Shown in pieces: positions 56,025 through 64,000 of a DNA stretch of 64,000 nucleotides (its first letter is position 1; each line of letters opens with the position of its first letter). The stretch covers positions 124,001 through 188,000 of the forward strand of contig NZ_JAILYJ010000010.1 of the NCBI RefSeq assembly GCF_019793465.1, read 5' to 3'. The DNA is from Rhizobium croatiense (lineage in GTDB: Bacteria > Pseudomonadota > Alphaproteobacteria > Rhizobiales > Rhizobiaceae). The notes below the pieces were generated by a model, which was given only the letters and a program-made list of their open reading frames with translations, ran no database searches and had not been told where the DNA came from. The position numbers and the translations under genes were made by a program.

Positions 56025-56879
56025 ATGAACATCAAGACCAACAGGATCGCCTTCCAGGGCGAGTTCGGCGCCAATTCCGACATGGCCAGCCGCGACATGT
56101 TTCCGACCATGGAGCCGCTGCCCTGCCAGACCTTCGAGGATGCGTTTACCGCGGTCGACAACGGCGACGCCGATATCGCCATGATCCCGATCGAAAACAC
56201 CATTGCCGGCCGCGTTGCCGATATCCATCACCTGCTGCCGGAATCGCGGCTGCACATCATCGGCGAATATTTCATGCCGATCCGCTTTCAGCTGATGGTG
56301 CTGCCCGGAGTGACCAAGGACGAAATCCGCACGGTGCACAGCCATATCCATGCGCTCGGCCAGTGCCGCAAGATCGTGCGCGCCCATGGCTGGAAGCCTG
56401 TCATCGCCGGCGATACGGCAGGCGCGGCGAAGCTCGTCAAGGAAACCGGCGACCGCTCGATGGCCGCGCTGGCGCCGCGCCTTGCCGCCGATCTCTACGG
56501 GCTCGAGATCGTCGCCGAAAATGTCGAGGATACGGAAAACAACGTCACCCGCTTCGTCGTGCTCTCGCGTGACGAGGAATGGGCGCAGCGCAATTCGGCG
56601 GAAGAAAAGGTCGTCACCACCTTCGTCTTCAACGTCCGCAATATTCCGGCCGCGCTCTACAAGGCGCTCGGCGGCTTTGCCACCAACAACATCAACATGA
56701 CGAAGCTCGAAAGCTACCAGCTCGGCGGAAAATTCGTGGCGACGCAGTTCTACGCCGATATCGAAGGCCATCCGAACGATCCGAACGTTCGCCGGGCCTT
56801 GGAGGAACTGCGGTTCTTCTCCGAGAAGGTGCGCATCCTCGGCGTCTACAAGGGGCATGCGATGCGAGGCCTGCTCTAA
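56025..56879 (+). CDS. pheA: Prephenate dehydratase
   Basis: Converts prephenate to phenylpyruvate for phenylalanine synthesis. The 284-residue protein starts MNIKTNRIAFQGEFGANSDM and lacks the chorismate mutase domain of enteric PheA. The catalytic domain (about 6-185) has IPIENTIAGRV and the TRF motif in NNVTRFVVLS. A C-terminal ACT domain (about 198-275, NIPAALYKALGGFATNNINMTKLESYQL) would give feedback control by phenylalanine, though the usual ESRP reads ESYQ here. Confidence 0.94.
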   Translation: MNIKTNRIAFQGEFGANSDMASRDMFPTMEPLPCQTFEDAFTAVDNGDADIAMIPIENTIAGRVADIHHLLPESRLHIIGEYFMPIRFQLMVLPGVTKDEIRTVHSHIHALGQCRKIVRAHGWKPVIAGDTAGAAKLVKETGDRSMAALAPRLAADLYGLEIVAENVEDTENNVTRFVVLSRDEEWAQRNSAEEKVVTTFVFNVRNIPAALYKALGGFATNNINMTKLESYQLGGKFVATQFYADIEGHPNDPNVRRALEELRFFSEKVRILGVYKGHAMRGLL

Positions 56880-56902
56880 GCGGGCCTCGTCCATTCAGGC
56901 TA

Positions 56903-57271
56903 TTACTTATCCGGCTCACAGACGCGCAGCCGATGCCCGTCCGGATCGAGGACGACGAAGGTCGGGCCAAAATCCAGCTCGGTCAGTTCTTGGGCGATCG
57001 GCAGGCCACGCTGGCGCCAGTCCTCATACTGCCTGGCGACGGCATTTTCGCCCGCCACCATGAAGGCCACTTCGCCCCGGTTGCCGATGGCGGAGGGCTG
57101 CGGCTCGACCTTGCTGCGGCGCCAGAGGCCGAGCGTGAAGCCGCCGTCGAGCGGGAAGGCGACGAAATTCGGCGCCTCCACGGCCGGTTCGCGGTTCAGG
57201 AGATTCCGGTAGAAGCTGGCGCTTTCGCCGGGATCCTTGACGTAGAGGATAATCAGATTGGGGCTGCTCAT
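56903..57271 (-). CDS. VOC (glyoxalase/bleomycin-resistance fold) protein
   Basis: A 122-residue single-domain protein of the vicinal oxygen chelate superfamily: LIILYVKDPGESASFYRNLLNREP at the start, VAFPLDGGFTLGLW, and the C-terminal FVVLDPDGHRLRV with a Glu/Asp-type metal position. It starts MSSPNL at 57271 after AGGAG. Function is not predictable, since members include lyases, dioxygenases and resistance proteins. It is downstream of a WYL regulator on the same strand, a frequent pairing, with one small gene between. Confidence 0.85.
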   Translation of the reverse strand: MSSPNLIILYVKDPGESASFYRNLLNREPAVEAPNFVAFPLDGGFTLGLWRRSKVEPQPSAIGNRGEVAFMVAGENAVARQYEDWRQRGLPIAQELTELDFGPTFVVLDPDGHRLRVCEPDK

Positions 57272-57316
57272 TTCGGTTCTCCTGTTGTTGCCAATTGGGG
57301 GCACCGCGAGAGATCG

Positions 57317-57341
57317 CCTGCTGCCAATTCATGGCAGCAGG
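57317..57341 (-). terminator. Hairpin between the 86-residue gene and the VOC gene
   Basis: Perfect 10-bp stem CCTGCTGCCA / TGGCAGCAGG with a 5-nt loop, no T-run. It lies 66 bases past the stop of the 86-residue gene; probably a partial terminator. Confidence 0.4.
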
Positions 57342-57406
57342 AAGCTGAGCGCGCTGCGTAAGCACGCCCCGGTCTCGACCGGCGGTGTGGATAATGATCG
57401 GATAGT

Positions 57407-57667
57407 CTAAAGCGAAAAACGGCTCTCGCGGCGCGGGTCGCCTCCATCCATGAAGCCGAGGTCGCGCTTGCGGCAATCCGGTGCGGCCTCGAGATCGAGG
57501 CTGGTGTGGTTTGCACTGCGAATCCGAAAGATGTTCATGACCAGGCGCAGAAGGCCGGAGTGCGCGGGCTGCCCGACATCGGCGAAAGTTTCGGCCGAAA
57601 TGACATCGGCAAAGGCGTCGACCGCAAAACGGTCGCTGGTTTGGCGGATGAATGAAGACGTTGCCAT
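57407..57667 (-). CDS. Small protein of unknown function
   Basis: 86 residues, MATSSFIRQTSDRFAVDAFADVISAETFADVGQPAHSG, followed by LLRLVMNIFRIRSANH and a charged end (PDCRKRDLGFMDGGDPRRESRFSL). A good AGGAG lies 8 bases before the ATG, which supports it as a real gene. No signal peptide, membrane span or known motif is visible. It lies between a WYL regulator and a VOC gene on the same strand and may belong to that unit. Confidence 0.6.
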   Translation of the reverse strand: MATSSFIRQTSDRFAVDAFADVISAETFADVGQPAHSGLLRLVMNIFRIRSANHTSLDLEAAPDCRKRDLGFMDGGDPRRESRFSL

Positions 57668-57739
57668 GATCGGTACTCCTTTCTTAGTGGATTGAGACTG
57701 ATCATAACGCCAACTGCTGACAGTTTATGGCAGCAGCAT

Positions 57740-58435
57740 TCACCTCTCGATCGGCACGTCCTGCGTCTCGCGCCACTCCTTGAGAAGTGCGGTACGGCGG
57801 CGCGGATAGCGCACCTCATGCAGTGCCATGTCGATGATGCGATCGGTGCGGAAATGGCGAAAATCCTGGCGCAGCTCGCACCAGGCCATGAGGACGCGCA
57901 CGTGCTCGAAATAACCGAGCGCGAAAGGCCAGACACGGCGGCGGGAGATCCGGCCCTGCTCGTCGCCGTAATGCAGCTCGAGAATACGCTCCAGGCGGAT
58001 CGCCCTGCGGATGGCCGAGACATCCGCGCTGTCCTCATCGCGGCGTTTGGGACCGACGAAGAGAGCGGCCGAATCGATCATTTCACGCAGATCGGCCGGC
58101 AGTACGGCGGCGATCTTGGCCAGCGCATCGGCACCGGCGCCGGCAAGGCGCGGCTCGGCGGCGCGGGCCACCCAACGCGAGCCGAGCACCAGCGCCTCCA
58201 GCTCTTCCTCGGAAAACGTCATCGGCGGCAGCATGAAACCGGGCTTCAGCACATAACCGATGCCGGCTTCGCCTTCGATCATCGCGCCCTGGGCCTGCAG
58301 GCTGGCGATATCGCGATAGAGAGTGCGCAGGCTGACGCCGGTCTCCTGAGCGAGCACGGTGCCGGTCACCGGCATGCGATAACGCCGAAGCGTCTGGAGC
58401 AGCGTCAGGAGCCGTTCCGAACGGGCGACGGGCAT
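57740..58435 (-). CDS. YafY-type HTH and WYL-domain regulator
   Basis: A 231-residue transcription factor with an N-terminal winged helix of the HTH_11 type (about 1-58: MPVARSERLLTLLQTLRRYRMPVTG, with recognition region VSLRTLYRDIASLQAQG) and a C-terminal WYL domain (about 135-220, LELHYGDEQGRISRRRVWPFALGYFEH). WYL domains sense ligands, often nucleic acid pieces or small molecules. It starts 4 bases after the nudC stop region on the same strand, so nudC and this gene may be cotranscribed. The VOC gene downstream is a likely target, by context only. Confidence 0.88.
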   Translation of the reverse strand: MPVARSERLLTLLQTLRRYRMPVTGTVLAQETGVSLRTLYRDIASLQAQGAMIEGEAGIGYVLKPGFMLPPMTFSEEELEALVLGSRWVARAAEPRLAGAGADALAKIAAVLPADLREMIDSAALFVGPKRRDEDSADVSAIRRAIRLERILELHYGDEQGRISRRRVWPFALGYFEHVRVLMAWCELRQDFRHFRTDRIIDMALHEVRYPRRRTALLKEWRETQDVPIER

Positions 58436-58439
58436 GGCA

Positions 58440-59399
58440 CTAGCGCTTCCACTCCACCCAGTCGCGCATCAGGCGGTGGGCGATTGCGCCTTTCGGCGGC
58501 GAGGCTTTGCCGTTGGCGCCCGGGCGCTCCAGCATCTCGAGCGTTTCCTCGCGGGTGAACCAGCGGCAATCCTCGAGTTCGGTCTCATCGCGCTTGATCT
58601 CGGTGGATTTCGCCTCGGCGTAACAGCCGATCATCAGCGAATGCGGCATCGGCCAGGGCTGCGAGGCGTGATAGCGGATACGGCCGGTGCGGATGCCTGA
58701 CTCTTCCAGCGTTTCCCGGCGCACGGCATTCTCGATGGTCTCACCCGGCTCGACGAAGCCGGCAAGACAGGAATACATGCCGGGCGCAAAATGCGGGCTG
58801 CGGCCGAGCAGGCAGAGATCGCGGCTCTCGTCGATCGTCAGCATGATGACGACGGGGTCGGTGCGGGGAAAGATTATGTGCTCGCAGGCGGCGCAGACAC
58901 GCTTGTAACCGCCGATATGAATTTCCATCGCCGAGCCGCAGCGGCCGCAGAAGCGGTTGTCGCCGTTCCAGCGAATGAGGCTTGCAGCCTGGGCGAATTC
59001 GCCGAGCAGCACCTCATCGATCAGCATCTCGCGAAACAGCGTGCGGCCGTCGGCGGGCTTGTACTGGCTGGCGAGATCCTCGACGTCGATGCCGACGGGA
59101 ACGGCGAGGCGGGGCTCGCCTGATTTGCGGTAGCCGAGAAGCACCGTCTCGTCCCAATCCGGCTGCAGTTCCTGCAGCTCGTAGCGGGCAAAGAGCGGAT
59201 CGAGCACTTGGCCGTCATGCTTCAGCACCAGCTTGTCCCTGGCGAAGGCGAAGATATGCGTTCCTTCCCTGGCCAGCGCCCTTTCGACGGAGTGTTCATC
59301 GCGATGTTCGGAATCGCGATTGAGGTCGTTGGCGGCAAAGGCGGTGAGATTGCTGGGTTCCGGATGCGGCACGTCCGAATCGAAAAGCGAATGACTCAT
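58440..59399 (-). CDS. nudC: NAD(H) pyrophosphatase / mRNA decapping hydrolase NudC
   Basis: Hydrolyses NADH to NMNH and AMP and can remove NAD caps from RNA. The 319-residue protein has an N-terminal substrate domain, a zinc ribbon with Cys151, Cys154, Cys169 and Cys172, and a complete Nudix box (about 214-236, GFVEPGETIENAVRRETLEESGI, with the RE-x2-EE core). QPWPMPHSLMIG matches the NudC-specific SQPWPFP-x8 region. The start overlaps the HIT gene stop (ATGA). Confidence 0.93.
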   Translation of the reverse strand: MSHSLFDSDVPHPEPSNLTAFAANDLNRDSEHRDEHSVERALAREGTHIFAFARDKLVLKHDGQVLDPLFARYELQELQPDWDETVLLGYRKSGEPRLAVPVGIDVEDLASQYKPADGRTLFREMLIDEVLLGEFAQAASLIRWNGDNRFCGRCGSAMEIHIGGYKRVCAACEHIIFPRTDPVVIMLTIDESRDLCLLGRSPHFAPGMYSCLAGFVEPGETIENAVRRETLEESGIRTGRIRYHASQPWPMPHSLMIGCYAEAKSTEIKRDETELEDCRWFTREETLEMLERPGANGKASPPKGAIAHRLMRDWVEWKR

Positions 59400-59806
59400 G
59401 ATGAAAGGGCTTCCCGCAACTTCGCTATGAATTCGTCTCTCTTCCCGTCCTCGTAGGGCTCAGCGCGCCCGAAGCCCCAGACAGGACCCGGCCAGTTGGC
59501 ATCGCCTTCGAAGCGGGCAATGACATGAACATGAAGCTGGCGGACGATGTTGCCAAGAGCCCCGACATTGATTTTTGTCGCGCCGGTGATCTCTTTGAGC
59601 GCCTTGGCGGTGAGCTCCGTCTCGAAGGCGAGTAGCACCTGGTCGAGCGGCGTCATTTCGAAGATTTCGGTGATGTCGGCCCGGCGCGGCACGAGAATGA
59701 GCCAGGGCCAGCGGGCATCCCTCGACAATCTCAGATCACAGAGGCCTGTGACCATGACGCTGATGCTGTCGTTTTCCAGCCGGGGGTCGAGCGTAAAGCC
59801 GTTCAA
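59396..59806 (-). CDS. HIT-domain hydrolase
   Basis: A 136-residue histidine-triad protein that would hydrolyse nucleotide-linked phosphate or phosphoramidate bonds. The active-site region is RQLHVHVIARFEGDANWPGPVWG; the usual H-x-H-x-H is reduced to HVHV followed by Ile-Ala-Arg, as in some rhizobial members. The start is TTG at 59806, with an ideal AGGAGG eight bases upstream. A nearby ATG is in another frame. It overlaps nudC by 4 bases, so the two nucleotide hydrolases are coupled. Confidence 0.85.
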   Translation of the reverse strand: MNGFTLDPRLENDSISVMVTGLCDLRLSRDARWPWLILVPRRADITEIFEMTPLDQVLLAFETELTAKALKEITGATKINVGALGNIVRQLHVHVIARFEGDANWPGPVWGFGRAEPYEDGKRDEFIAKLREALSS

Positions 59807-59892
59807 GGGACATTCCTCCTGTCTTTTCCAACGACTAGCAGTTTTTTATCATGTTGGCTTGCTTTTGATGACGATATTGCCGATATGTGCAT

Positions 59893-59992
59893 CCGGGAGG
59901 TTGGTGGTGGACGAGCCACTCGCCAACCGGGTCAGGTCCGGAAGGAAGCAGCCCTAACGAGCCCGGCACGGGTCATCGTGCCAGCCTCCCAC
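59893..59992 (+). ncRNA. ffs: Signal recognition particle 4.5S RNA
   Basis: About 98 nt forming one long hairpin: GGGAGG (59895-59900) pairs with CCTCCC (59985-59990). The apical Ffh-binding region is present as GTCAGGTCCGGAAGGAAGCA with a GGAA tetraloop. A CTTGCT / GATATG pair about 18 bp apart lies just before it as a likely promoter. Adjacent to dnaX, as in many proteobacteria. Confidence 0.93.
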
Positions 59993-60037
59993 CTTCTCTT
60001 TACGAAGTGCCCGGCATTCCGGGCGACAAGCAGGGCG

Positions 60038-61909
60038 ATGAGCGACACCGAGCGACAATCAAAAGATGCCGCCTCGACGGGCACCGGATACCGGGTGCTG
60101 GCTCGCAAATACCGCCCCAAGGATTTCACGGACCTGATGGTCGGCCAGGAGCCGATGGTCCGCACGCTCACCAACGCCTTCGAGACCGGCCGCATCGCGC
60201 AGGCCTATATGCTGACCGGCGTGCGCGGCGTCGGCAAGACGACGACGGCGCGCATCCTGGCGCGGGCGTTGAACTACAAGACGGCAGAGATCGACAAGCC
60301 GACGATCGACCTTCGCACGCCCGGCGAACATTGCCAGGCGATCATGGAGGGCCGCCATGTCGACGTGATCGAGATGGACGCCGCATCCCATACCGGTATC
60401 GACGATATAAGAGAGATCATCGAACAGGTGCGCTACCGACCGGTTTCGGCGCGCTACAAGGTCTATATCATCGACGAAGTGCACATGCTGTCGACGCAGG
60501 CCTTCAACGGTCTGCTGAAGACGCTGGAAGAGCCGCCGGAGCATGTGAAGTTCATCTTCGCCACCACCGAAATCCGCAAGGTGCCGATCACCGTGCTGTC
60601 ACGCTGCCAGCGTTTCGACCTGCGCCGCATCAGCGCCTCCGATCTGGTCGGATTGTTTACGACGATTGCGGCCAAGGAAGGTATCGAGGCGGAAGCGGAC
60701 GCGCTGGCGATGATCGCACGCGCTGCCGAAGGCTCGGCGCGCGACGGCCTGTCGCTGCTCGATCAGGCGATCGCCCATGGCGCCGGCGCCGTGCAGGCCG
60801 AAGCCGTGCGTGGCATGCTTGGCCTTGCCGACCGCGCCCGGATCGTCGATCTCTTCCAACATATCGTCAAAGGCGATGTCGCCGGCGCCCTCGGCGAATT
60901 CCAGAGCCAGTACGAGGCCGGCGCCAATCCTGTCGTGGTGCTGACCGATCTCGCCGATTTCACCCATCTGGTGACGCGGTTGAAATATGTGCCGGATGCG
61001 GCAAACGATCCCTCGCTCAGCGAAATCGAACGCACGAAAGCGGCGGAACTGGCCAAGGGCGTTGCGGTGACGACGCTGTCGCGCATCTGGCAGATGCTGC
61101 TGAAGGGTATTCCCGAAACCGAAGGCTCGTCGCGCACGGCAGGGGCGGCCGAAATGGTGCTGATCCGGCTGGCGCATGCCGCACATCTCCCGGCGCCCGA
61201 GGATGCGGCGCGGCGGCTTGCCGAATTTTCCGGCGACGGTGCCGGCTCGCGCCCCTCCTTCCCGCCTTCCGGCGGTGGTGGCGGCAACGGAACACGGGTT
61301 CCCTATCAGAGCAGCATCGCGGCGCGGGCGCCGGAGCCGACACCGCGGCCGCAGCCCTCAGGGCCGACCGCGATGCTGCGCGCCATCCCCAATCCGGAAC
61401 CGCAGACAATCGGCCGCGTCGAGACAAAGCCGGCTGAAGCGCCGAAGCCGCTGGTCCCGGTCAATTCGATCGGCGATATCGTCGACCTCGCGGCCGAAAA
61501 GCGGGACGTCAAGCTGAAGGCACTGGTGCGCAACTTCGTGCGGCCCGTGAGCATCGAGCCTGGCCGGCTGGACGTGAACCTCACCGAGGGCGCACCGGCC
61601 ACGCTGCTGAACGAGCTCGCCGTCAAACTCAAGGAATGGACTGGCATCCACTGGATCGTCAGCACCAGCCGCGAAGAGGGCGGGCCGACGATGGTGGAGG
61701 CGGAAGCCAAGGCGCAGCAACAGCGGGTCAGCGATGCCCGCGAGGACCCCGATGTCGCCGCCATTCTTGCGCAGTTTCCGGGCGCCAAGATCATCGACGT
61801 GCGCGTCAGGGTGCCGACGCCGGAGGAGGAAGCGGAAGAGGCGACACCGCCTGCCGCCGCCGAATCCGAAGAAGGTGATATCCTGCCGGGCGACGACATA
61901 GAATTCTAA
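60038..61909 (+). CDS. dnaX: DNA polymerase III subunits tau/gamma
   Basis: Clamp-loader ATPase of 623 residues that links the replicase core to the helicase. The AAA+ domain has Walker A GVRGVGKT at 61-68, Walker B IIDEVHM at 145-150 and sensor SRC at 188-190. The zinc module normally found between them is degenerate: the first Cys is Tyr80 and only Cys99 remains of the later ones. The tail (about 380-623) holds a Pro-rich linker and the tau domain. The start MSDTERQ at 60038 follows CAGGG. No A-run frameshift site is seen, so a gamma form made that way is not supported. Confidence 0.94.
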   Translation: MSDTERQSKDAASTGTGYRVLARKYRPKDFTDLMVGQEPMVRTLTNAFETGRIAQAYMLTGVRGVGKTTTARILARALNYKTAEIDKPTIDLRTPGEHCQAIMEGRHVDVIEMDAASHTGIDDIREIIEQVRYRPVSARYKVYIIDEVHMLSTQAFNGLLKTLEEPPEHVKFIFATTEIRKVPITVLSRCQRFDLRRISASDLVGLFTTIAAKEGIEAEADALAMIARAAEGSARDGLSLLDQAIAHGAGAVQAEAVRGMLGLADRARIVDLFQHIVKGDVAGALGEFQSQYEAGANPVVVLTDLADFTHLVTRLKYVPDAANDPSLSEIERTKAAELAKGVAVTTLSRIWQMLLKGIPETEGSSRTAGAAEMVLIRLAHAAHLPAPEDAARRLAEFSGDGAGSRPSFPPSGGGGGNGTRVPYQSSIAARAPEPTPRPQPSGPTAMLRAIPNPEPQTIGRVETKPAEAPKPLVPVNSIGDIVDLAAEKRDVKLKALVRNFVRPVSIEPGRLDVNLTEGAPATLLNELAVKLKEWTGIHWIVSTSREEGGPTMVEAEAKAQQQRVSDAREDPDVAAILAQFPGAKIIDVRVRVPTPEEEAEEATPPAAAESEEGDILPGDDIEF

Positions 61910-61931
61910 GGTTTCAAGAAGGAGAGAGACG

Positions 61932-62255
61932 ATGCGCGACATCATGGGCATGATGGGCAAAGTCAAGGAAATGCAGGCCAAGATGGAGCAGATGCAGGCG
62001 GAGATCGCCGAGCTCTCGGCCGAAGGCAAGGCGGGCGGCGGCCTCGTCACCGTCGTCATGTCAGGCAAGGGCGAGCTGCAGAGCCTGAAGATCGACCCAT
62101 CGCTGTTCAAGGAAGACGATGTCGAGATCCTCGAGGACCTGATCGTCGCCGCCCACAAGGACGCCAAGGACAAGGCCGAAGCGCTCGCCGCCGAAAAGAC
62201 CAAGGCGCTCACCGCCGGCCTGCCGATCCCTCCCGGCTTCAAGCTGCCGTTTTAA
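61932..62255 (+). CDS. ybaB: YbaB/EbfC nucleoid-associated protein
   Basis: A 107-residue DNA-binding protein that forms a dimer, starting [22 protein letters not shown] after AAGGAGAG. The middle has the family's [24 protein letters not shown], and the end has [21 protein letters not shown]. It follows dnaX by 22 bases, the classic dnaX-ybaB-recR order, although recR here is separated from it by an opposed MOSC gene. Confidence 0.93.
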   Translation: MRDIMGMMGKVKEMQAKMEQMQAEIAELSAEGKAGGGLVTVVMSGKGELQSLKIDPSLFKEDDVEILEDLIVAAHKDAKDKAEALAAEKTKALTAGLPIPPGFKLPF

Positions 62256-62341
62256 TAGCAGGCAATTCGATCTTCCATTTCACCGCTGTTGCCATGGGCG
62301 ATGTGACAATCGCCTTCGCGAGGCACAGGCGAAATTGGCGC

Positions 62342-62959
62342 CTAGCGCTGCGTTTCCAACATCGCCCGCAGCTTGTAGTGAATAGGGGCAGCGAGATATC
62401 GCGCCCGGCCCGCCTCGGAAAGCCGTCGGCCGAAGGTTTCCATCAGCTCCGGCATGGTGACTTTGTCGCCGGCAAATGACTGATGCTCCACCGGCATTCC
62501 GGCTTCGGCGATGCCGCCGCGGATGACGCGGCAATAGATGCCGGGGCGGGCGGCATCGGTATAGCGCTTGACGAATTTCGGATCGGCCATCCTGGCGGCG
62601 AAGGTGGCGCAGGGGATGCGGCATGCACTGACTTCGAGGACGAGATCGCTTGATATGAAGCGGTCGCCGACGGAAACGTCGCGATTGTCGAGGTCCGATA
62701 TCACCATGTTTTCGCCGAAGGTGCCGGGGCCGCAGGGCCGGCCAAGTTCTTGTGCCCACCAGTCGAGCGTCAGCGATCCCTCGATATAGACCGCCTGATC
62801 GACGCCGCCATGGTGTTTGCGGTTGCAGATCGCGTCGCCGACCAGCCCTTCGGCATCGATCATCACGGCGCCGTTGACGGCGTGTTTGAAGATGCCGGTC
62901 TTGTAGCTCTTGCCGGGCAGCCTTTCTGCATTGCCTCTACACAGCGCCAGGATTTTCAT
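62342..62959 (-). CDS. MOSC-domain protein (YiiM-like)
   Basis: A 205-residue protein with a MOSC sulfur-carrier domain. It has HHGGVDQAVYIEGSLTLDWW near residues 52-71, GTFGENMVISDLDNRDVSVGDRF, the conserved Cys in EVSACRIPCATFA (about 110-122), and an extended C-terminus with GIYCRVIRGGIAEAGMPV, as in YiiM. YiiM reduces N-hydroxylated substrates with the molybdenum cofactor, so an N-hydroxy-compound reductase role is likely. It lies on the minus strand between ybaB and recR, with GGAAGGATC before the ATG. Confidence 0.87.
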   Translation of the reverse strand: MKILALCRGNAERLPGKSYKTGIFKHAVNGAVMIDAEGLVGDAICNRKHHGGVDQAVYIEGSLTLDWWAQELGRPCGPGTFGENMVISDLDNRDVSVGDRFISSDLVLEVSACRIPCATFAARMADPKFVKRYTDAARPGIYCRVIRGGIAEAGMPVEHQSFAGDKVTMPELMETFGRRLSEAGRARYLAAPIHYKLRAMLETQR

Positions 62960-63012
62960 GGGACGATCCTTCCGCGATTCCGTTTTCGTTGCATATCAGC
63001 TAAGAACGGCGC

Positions 63013-63618
63013 ATGGCAAAACGAGTCACCGGCCCCGAAATCGAAAAACTCATCCAGCTTCTGGCGAAGGTGCCGGGCCTCGGGCCGCGCTCGGCACGCC
63101 GGGCGGCACTGCATCTGATCAAGAAGAAGGACCAGCTGCTCGGACCGCTGTCGAACGCGATGGGCGAGGCCTATGACAAGGTGAAGATCTGCTCGCGCTG
63201 CGGCAATGTCGATACGGTCGATCCCTGCACGGTCTGCACCGATGCTCAGCGCGACCAATCCGTCATCATCGTCGTCGAGGATGTCTCGGACCTCTGGGCG
63301 CTGGAGCGGGCCGGCGCGATGAACGCCGCCTATCATGTGCTCGGCGGCACGTTGTCGCCGCTCGACGGGATCGGCCCCGACGATCTCAATATTCGCGGGC
63401 TGATCGACCGGATCGGCGAAGGCGGCATCCGGGAACTGATCATCGCCGTCAACGCCACCGTCGAAGGGCAGACGACGGCACATTACATCACCGACCAGCT
63501 GCAGGGGCTCGACGTGAAGATCACGCGGCTGGCGCATGGCGTGCCGGTCGGCGGCGAACTCGACTATCTCGACGAGGGTACGCTGGCGGCAGCGCTACGG
63601 GCTCGGACGGTGATATGA
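63013..63618 (+). CDS. recR: Recombination mediator RecR
   Basis: Ring-forming protein that helps RecF/RecO load RecA. The 201-residue protein has the HhH start ([36 protein letters not shown]), a four-Cys zinc motif (CSRCGN and CTVC, about 57-72), the Toprim segment [20 protein letters not shown] and [18 protein letters not shown]. All family features are intact. Its end overlaps, or nearly so, the start of the lytic transglycosylase gene. Confidence 0.95.
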   Translation: MAKRVTGPEIEKLIQLLAKVPGLGPRSARRAALHLIKKKDQLLGPLSNAMGEAYDKVKICSRCGNVDTVDPCTVCTDAQRDQSVIIVVEDVSDLWALERAGAMNAAYHVLGGTLSPLDGIGPDDLNIRGLIDRIGEGGIRELIIAVNATVEGQTTAHYITDQLQGLDVKITRLAHGVPVGGELDYLDEGTLAAALRARTVI

Positions 63619-63629
63619 AGGGGATTTAT

Positions 63630-64000
63630 ATGCCGCGAATACTCGCACTCGCTGTAGTGGCCGTCCTCCTCCCGCTCTCCGCCCACGCAACCCCATCGAA
63701 AACCGATGTCGAGGCGCAATTCGAAAGCTGGGTGCAGAAGGACCTCTGGCCGCAGGCCAAGGCGGGCGGCATTTCCGAGAAGACTTTCAAGGCAGCTTTC
63801 TCGGGCGTCGCGCTGAACTGGAACCTGCCGGATCTCGCCCCGCCGGGGTTCCCGCCGGCCAAGGAGCAGAAACAGACACAGGCGGAGTTTTCTTCGCCCG
63901 GTCCCTATTTCAATGAGGACCGGCTGAAGAGGCTCGCTGCAACAGGGCGCGGCTTTGCCGCGCAATATGGTTCGACGCTGAAGCGGATCGAGAAGACCTA
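63630..64000 (+). CDS. Lytic murein transglycosylase (MltB-type), cut by window edge
   Basis: The N-terminal 123 residues are visible: a signal peptide (MPRILALAVVAVLLPLSAHA), then TDVEAQFESWVQKDLWPQAKAGGISEKTFKAAFSGVALNW, the N-terminal pattern of MltB/Slt35-type enzymes. The family then continues with a catalytic Glu, which lies beyond the window. It would cut glycan strands in the periplasm. ATG 63630 has AAGGGG six bases before it. An earlier ATG (63615) overlaps the recR stop as ATGA. Confidence 0.85.
   Translation, partial: MPRILALAVVAVLLPLSAHATPSKTDVEAQFESWVQKDLWPQAKAGGISEKTFKAAFSGVALNWNLPDLAPPGFPPAKEQKQTQAEFSSPGPYFNEDRLKRLAATGRGFAAQYGSTLKRIEKT

Noticed and set aside
61000..61320. Programmed frameshift site in dnaX for a gamma subunit
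   Set aside because: No slippery A-run of the AAAAAAG type was seen in dnaX, so no claim is made.

Overview
The window is 64 kb of ordinary-looking, GC-rich, densely packed bacterial chromosome. Gene content and order point to a member of the Rhizobiaceae close to Rhizobium leguminosarum or R. etli. The clues are an alphaproteobacterial RpoH promoter before dnaK-dnaJ, a short dPGM, cycM beside kdsB-pheA, yejABEF, a rhizobial-type C-P lyase cluster with two phnE genes, and rhizobial intergenic palindromes. The species call is inference from memory of gene order; no search was run.

Layout. 1-8.2 kb (minus strand): truncated pncB, a small membrane protein, a 2-hydroxyacid dehydrogenase and the peptide importer yejABEF. 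8.4-14.5 kb (plus): mepA endopeptidase, methylglyoxal synthase, glucokinase, an MsbA-type exporter, dapB and gpmA. 14.5-28.0 kb: a complete phosphonate (C-P lyase) locus, with the repressor gene phnF divergent from phnGHIJKL plus a hexapeptide acyltransferase, then phnCDE1E2, then a 2H-phosphoesterase gene, phnM, phnN and a GrpB-like gene. 28.0-33.6 kb (minus): an FtsK-type translocase without membrane segments, and polA. 33.7-40.2 kb: a probable alpha-r7-type small RNA, a MarR regulator, an MHYT-GGDEF-EAL protein, an M20 peptidase, an SH3 protein and two further candidate small RNAs. 40.4-46.2 kb: a class A penicillin-binding protein and dnaK-dnaJ, with a 352-bp palindromic element inserted exactly in the dnaJ stop codon. 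46.9-55.1 kb: a small unknown gene, an XRE regulator, recF, a ThiF/MoeB-like gene, a GNAT gene, a 2-hydroxyacid dehydrogenase, an SH3 protein, adenosine kinase, a split AEC transporter and cytochrome c (cycM). 55.2-64 kb: kdsB, pheA, a VOC protein, a WYL regulator, nudC, a HIT protein, the 4.5S RNA gene, dnaX, ybaB, a MOSC gene, recR and a truncated lytic transglycosylase.

How it fits together. The phosphonate locus is the main functional block: uptake (CDE), C-P bond cleavage (GHIJKL, M, N), a GntR repressor with a palindrome in the promoter, and a PHO-box-like repeat that suggests phosphate-starvation control. The dnaX-ybaB-recR trio is kept but interrupted by an opposed MOSC gene. Most protein genes belong to well-known families, and I do not see a clear new defence or biosynthetic system. 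The least explained signals are non-coding: the element at the dnaJ stop codon, two terminator-linked intergenic loci sharing an identical 20-mer, a three-hairpin C-rich-loop RNA, and a small frame-disrupted reading frame at about 39.9-40.1 kb.
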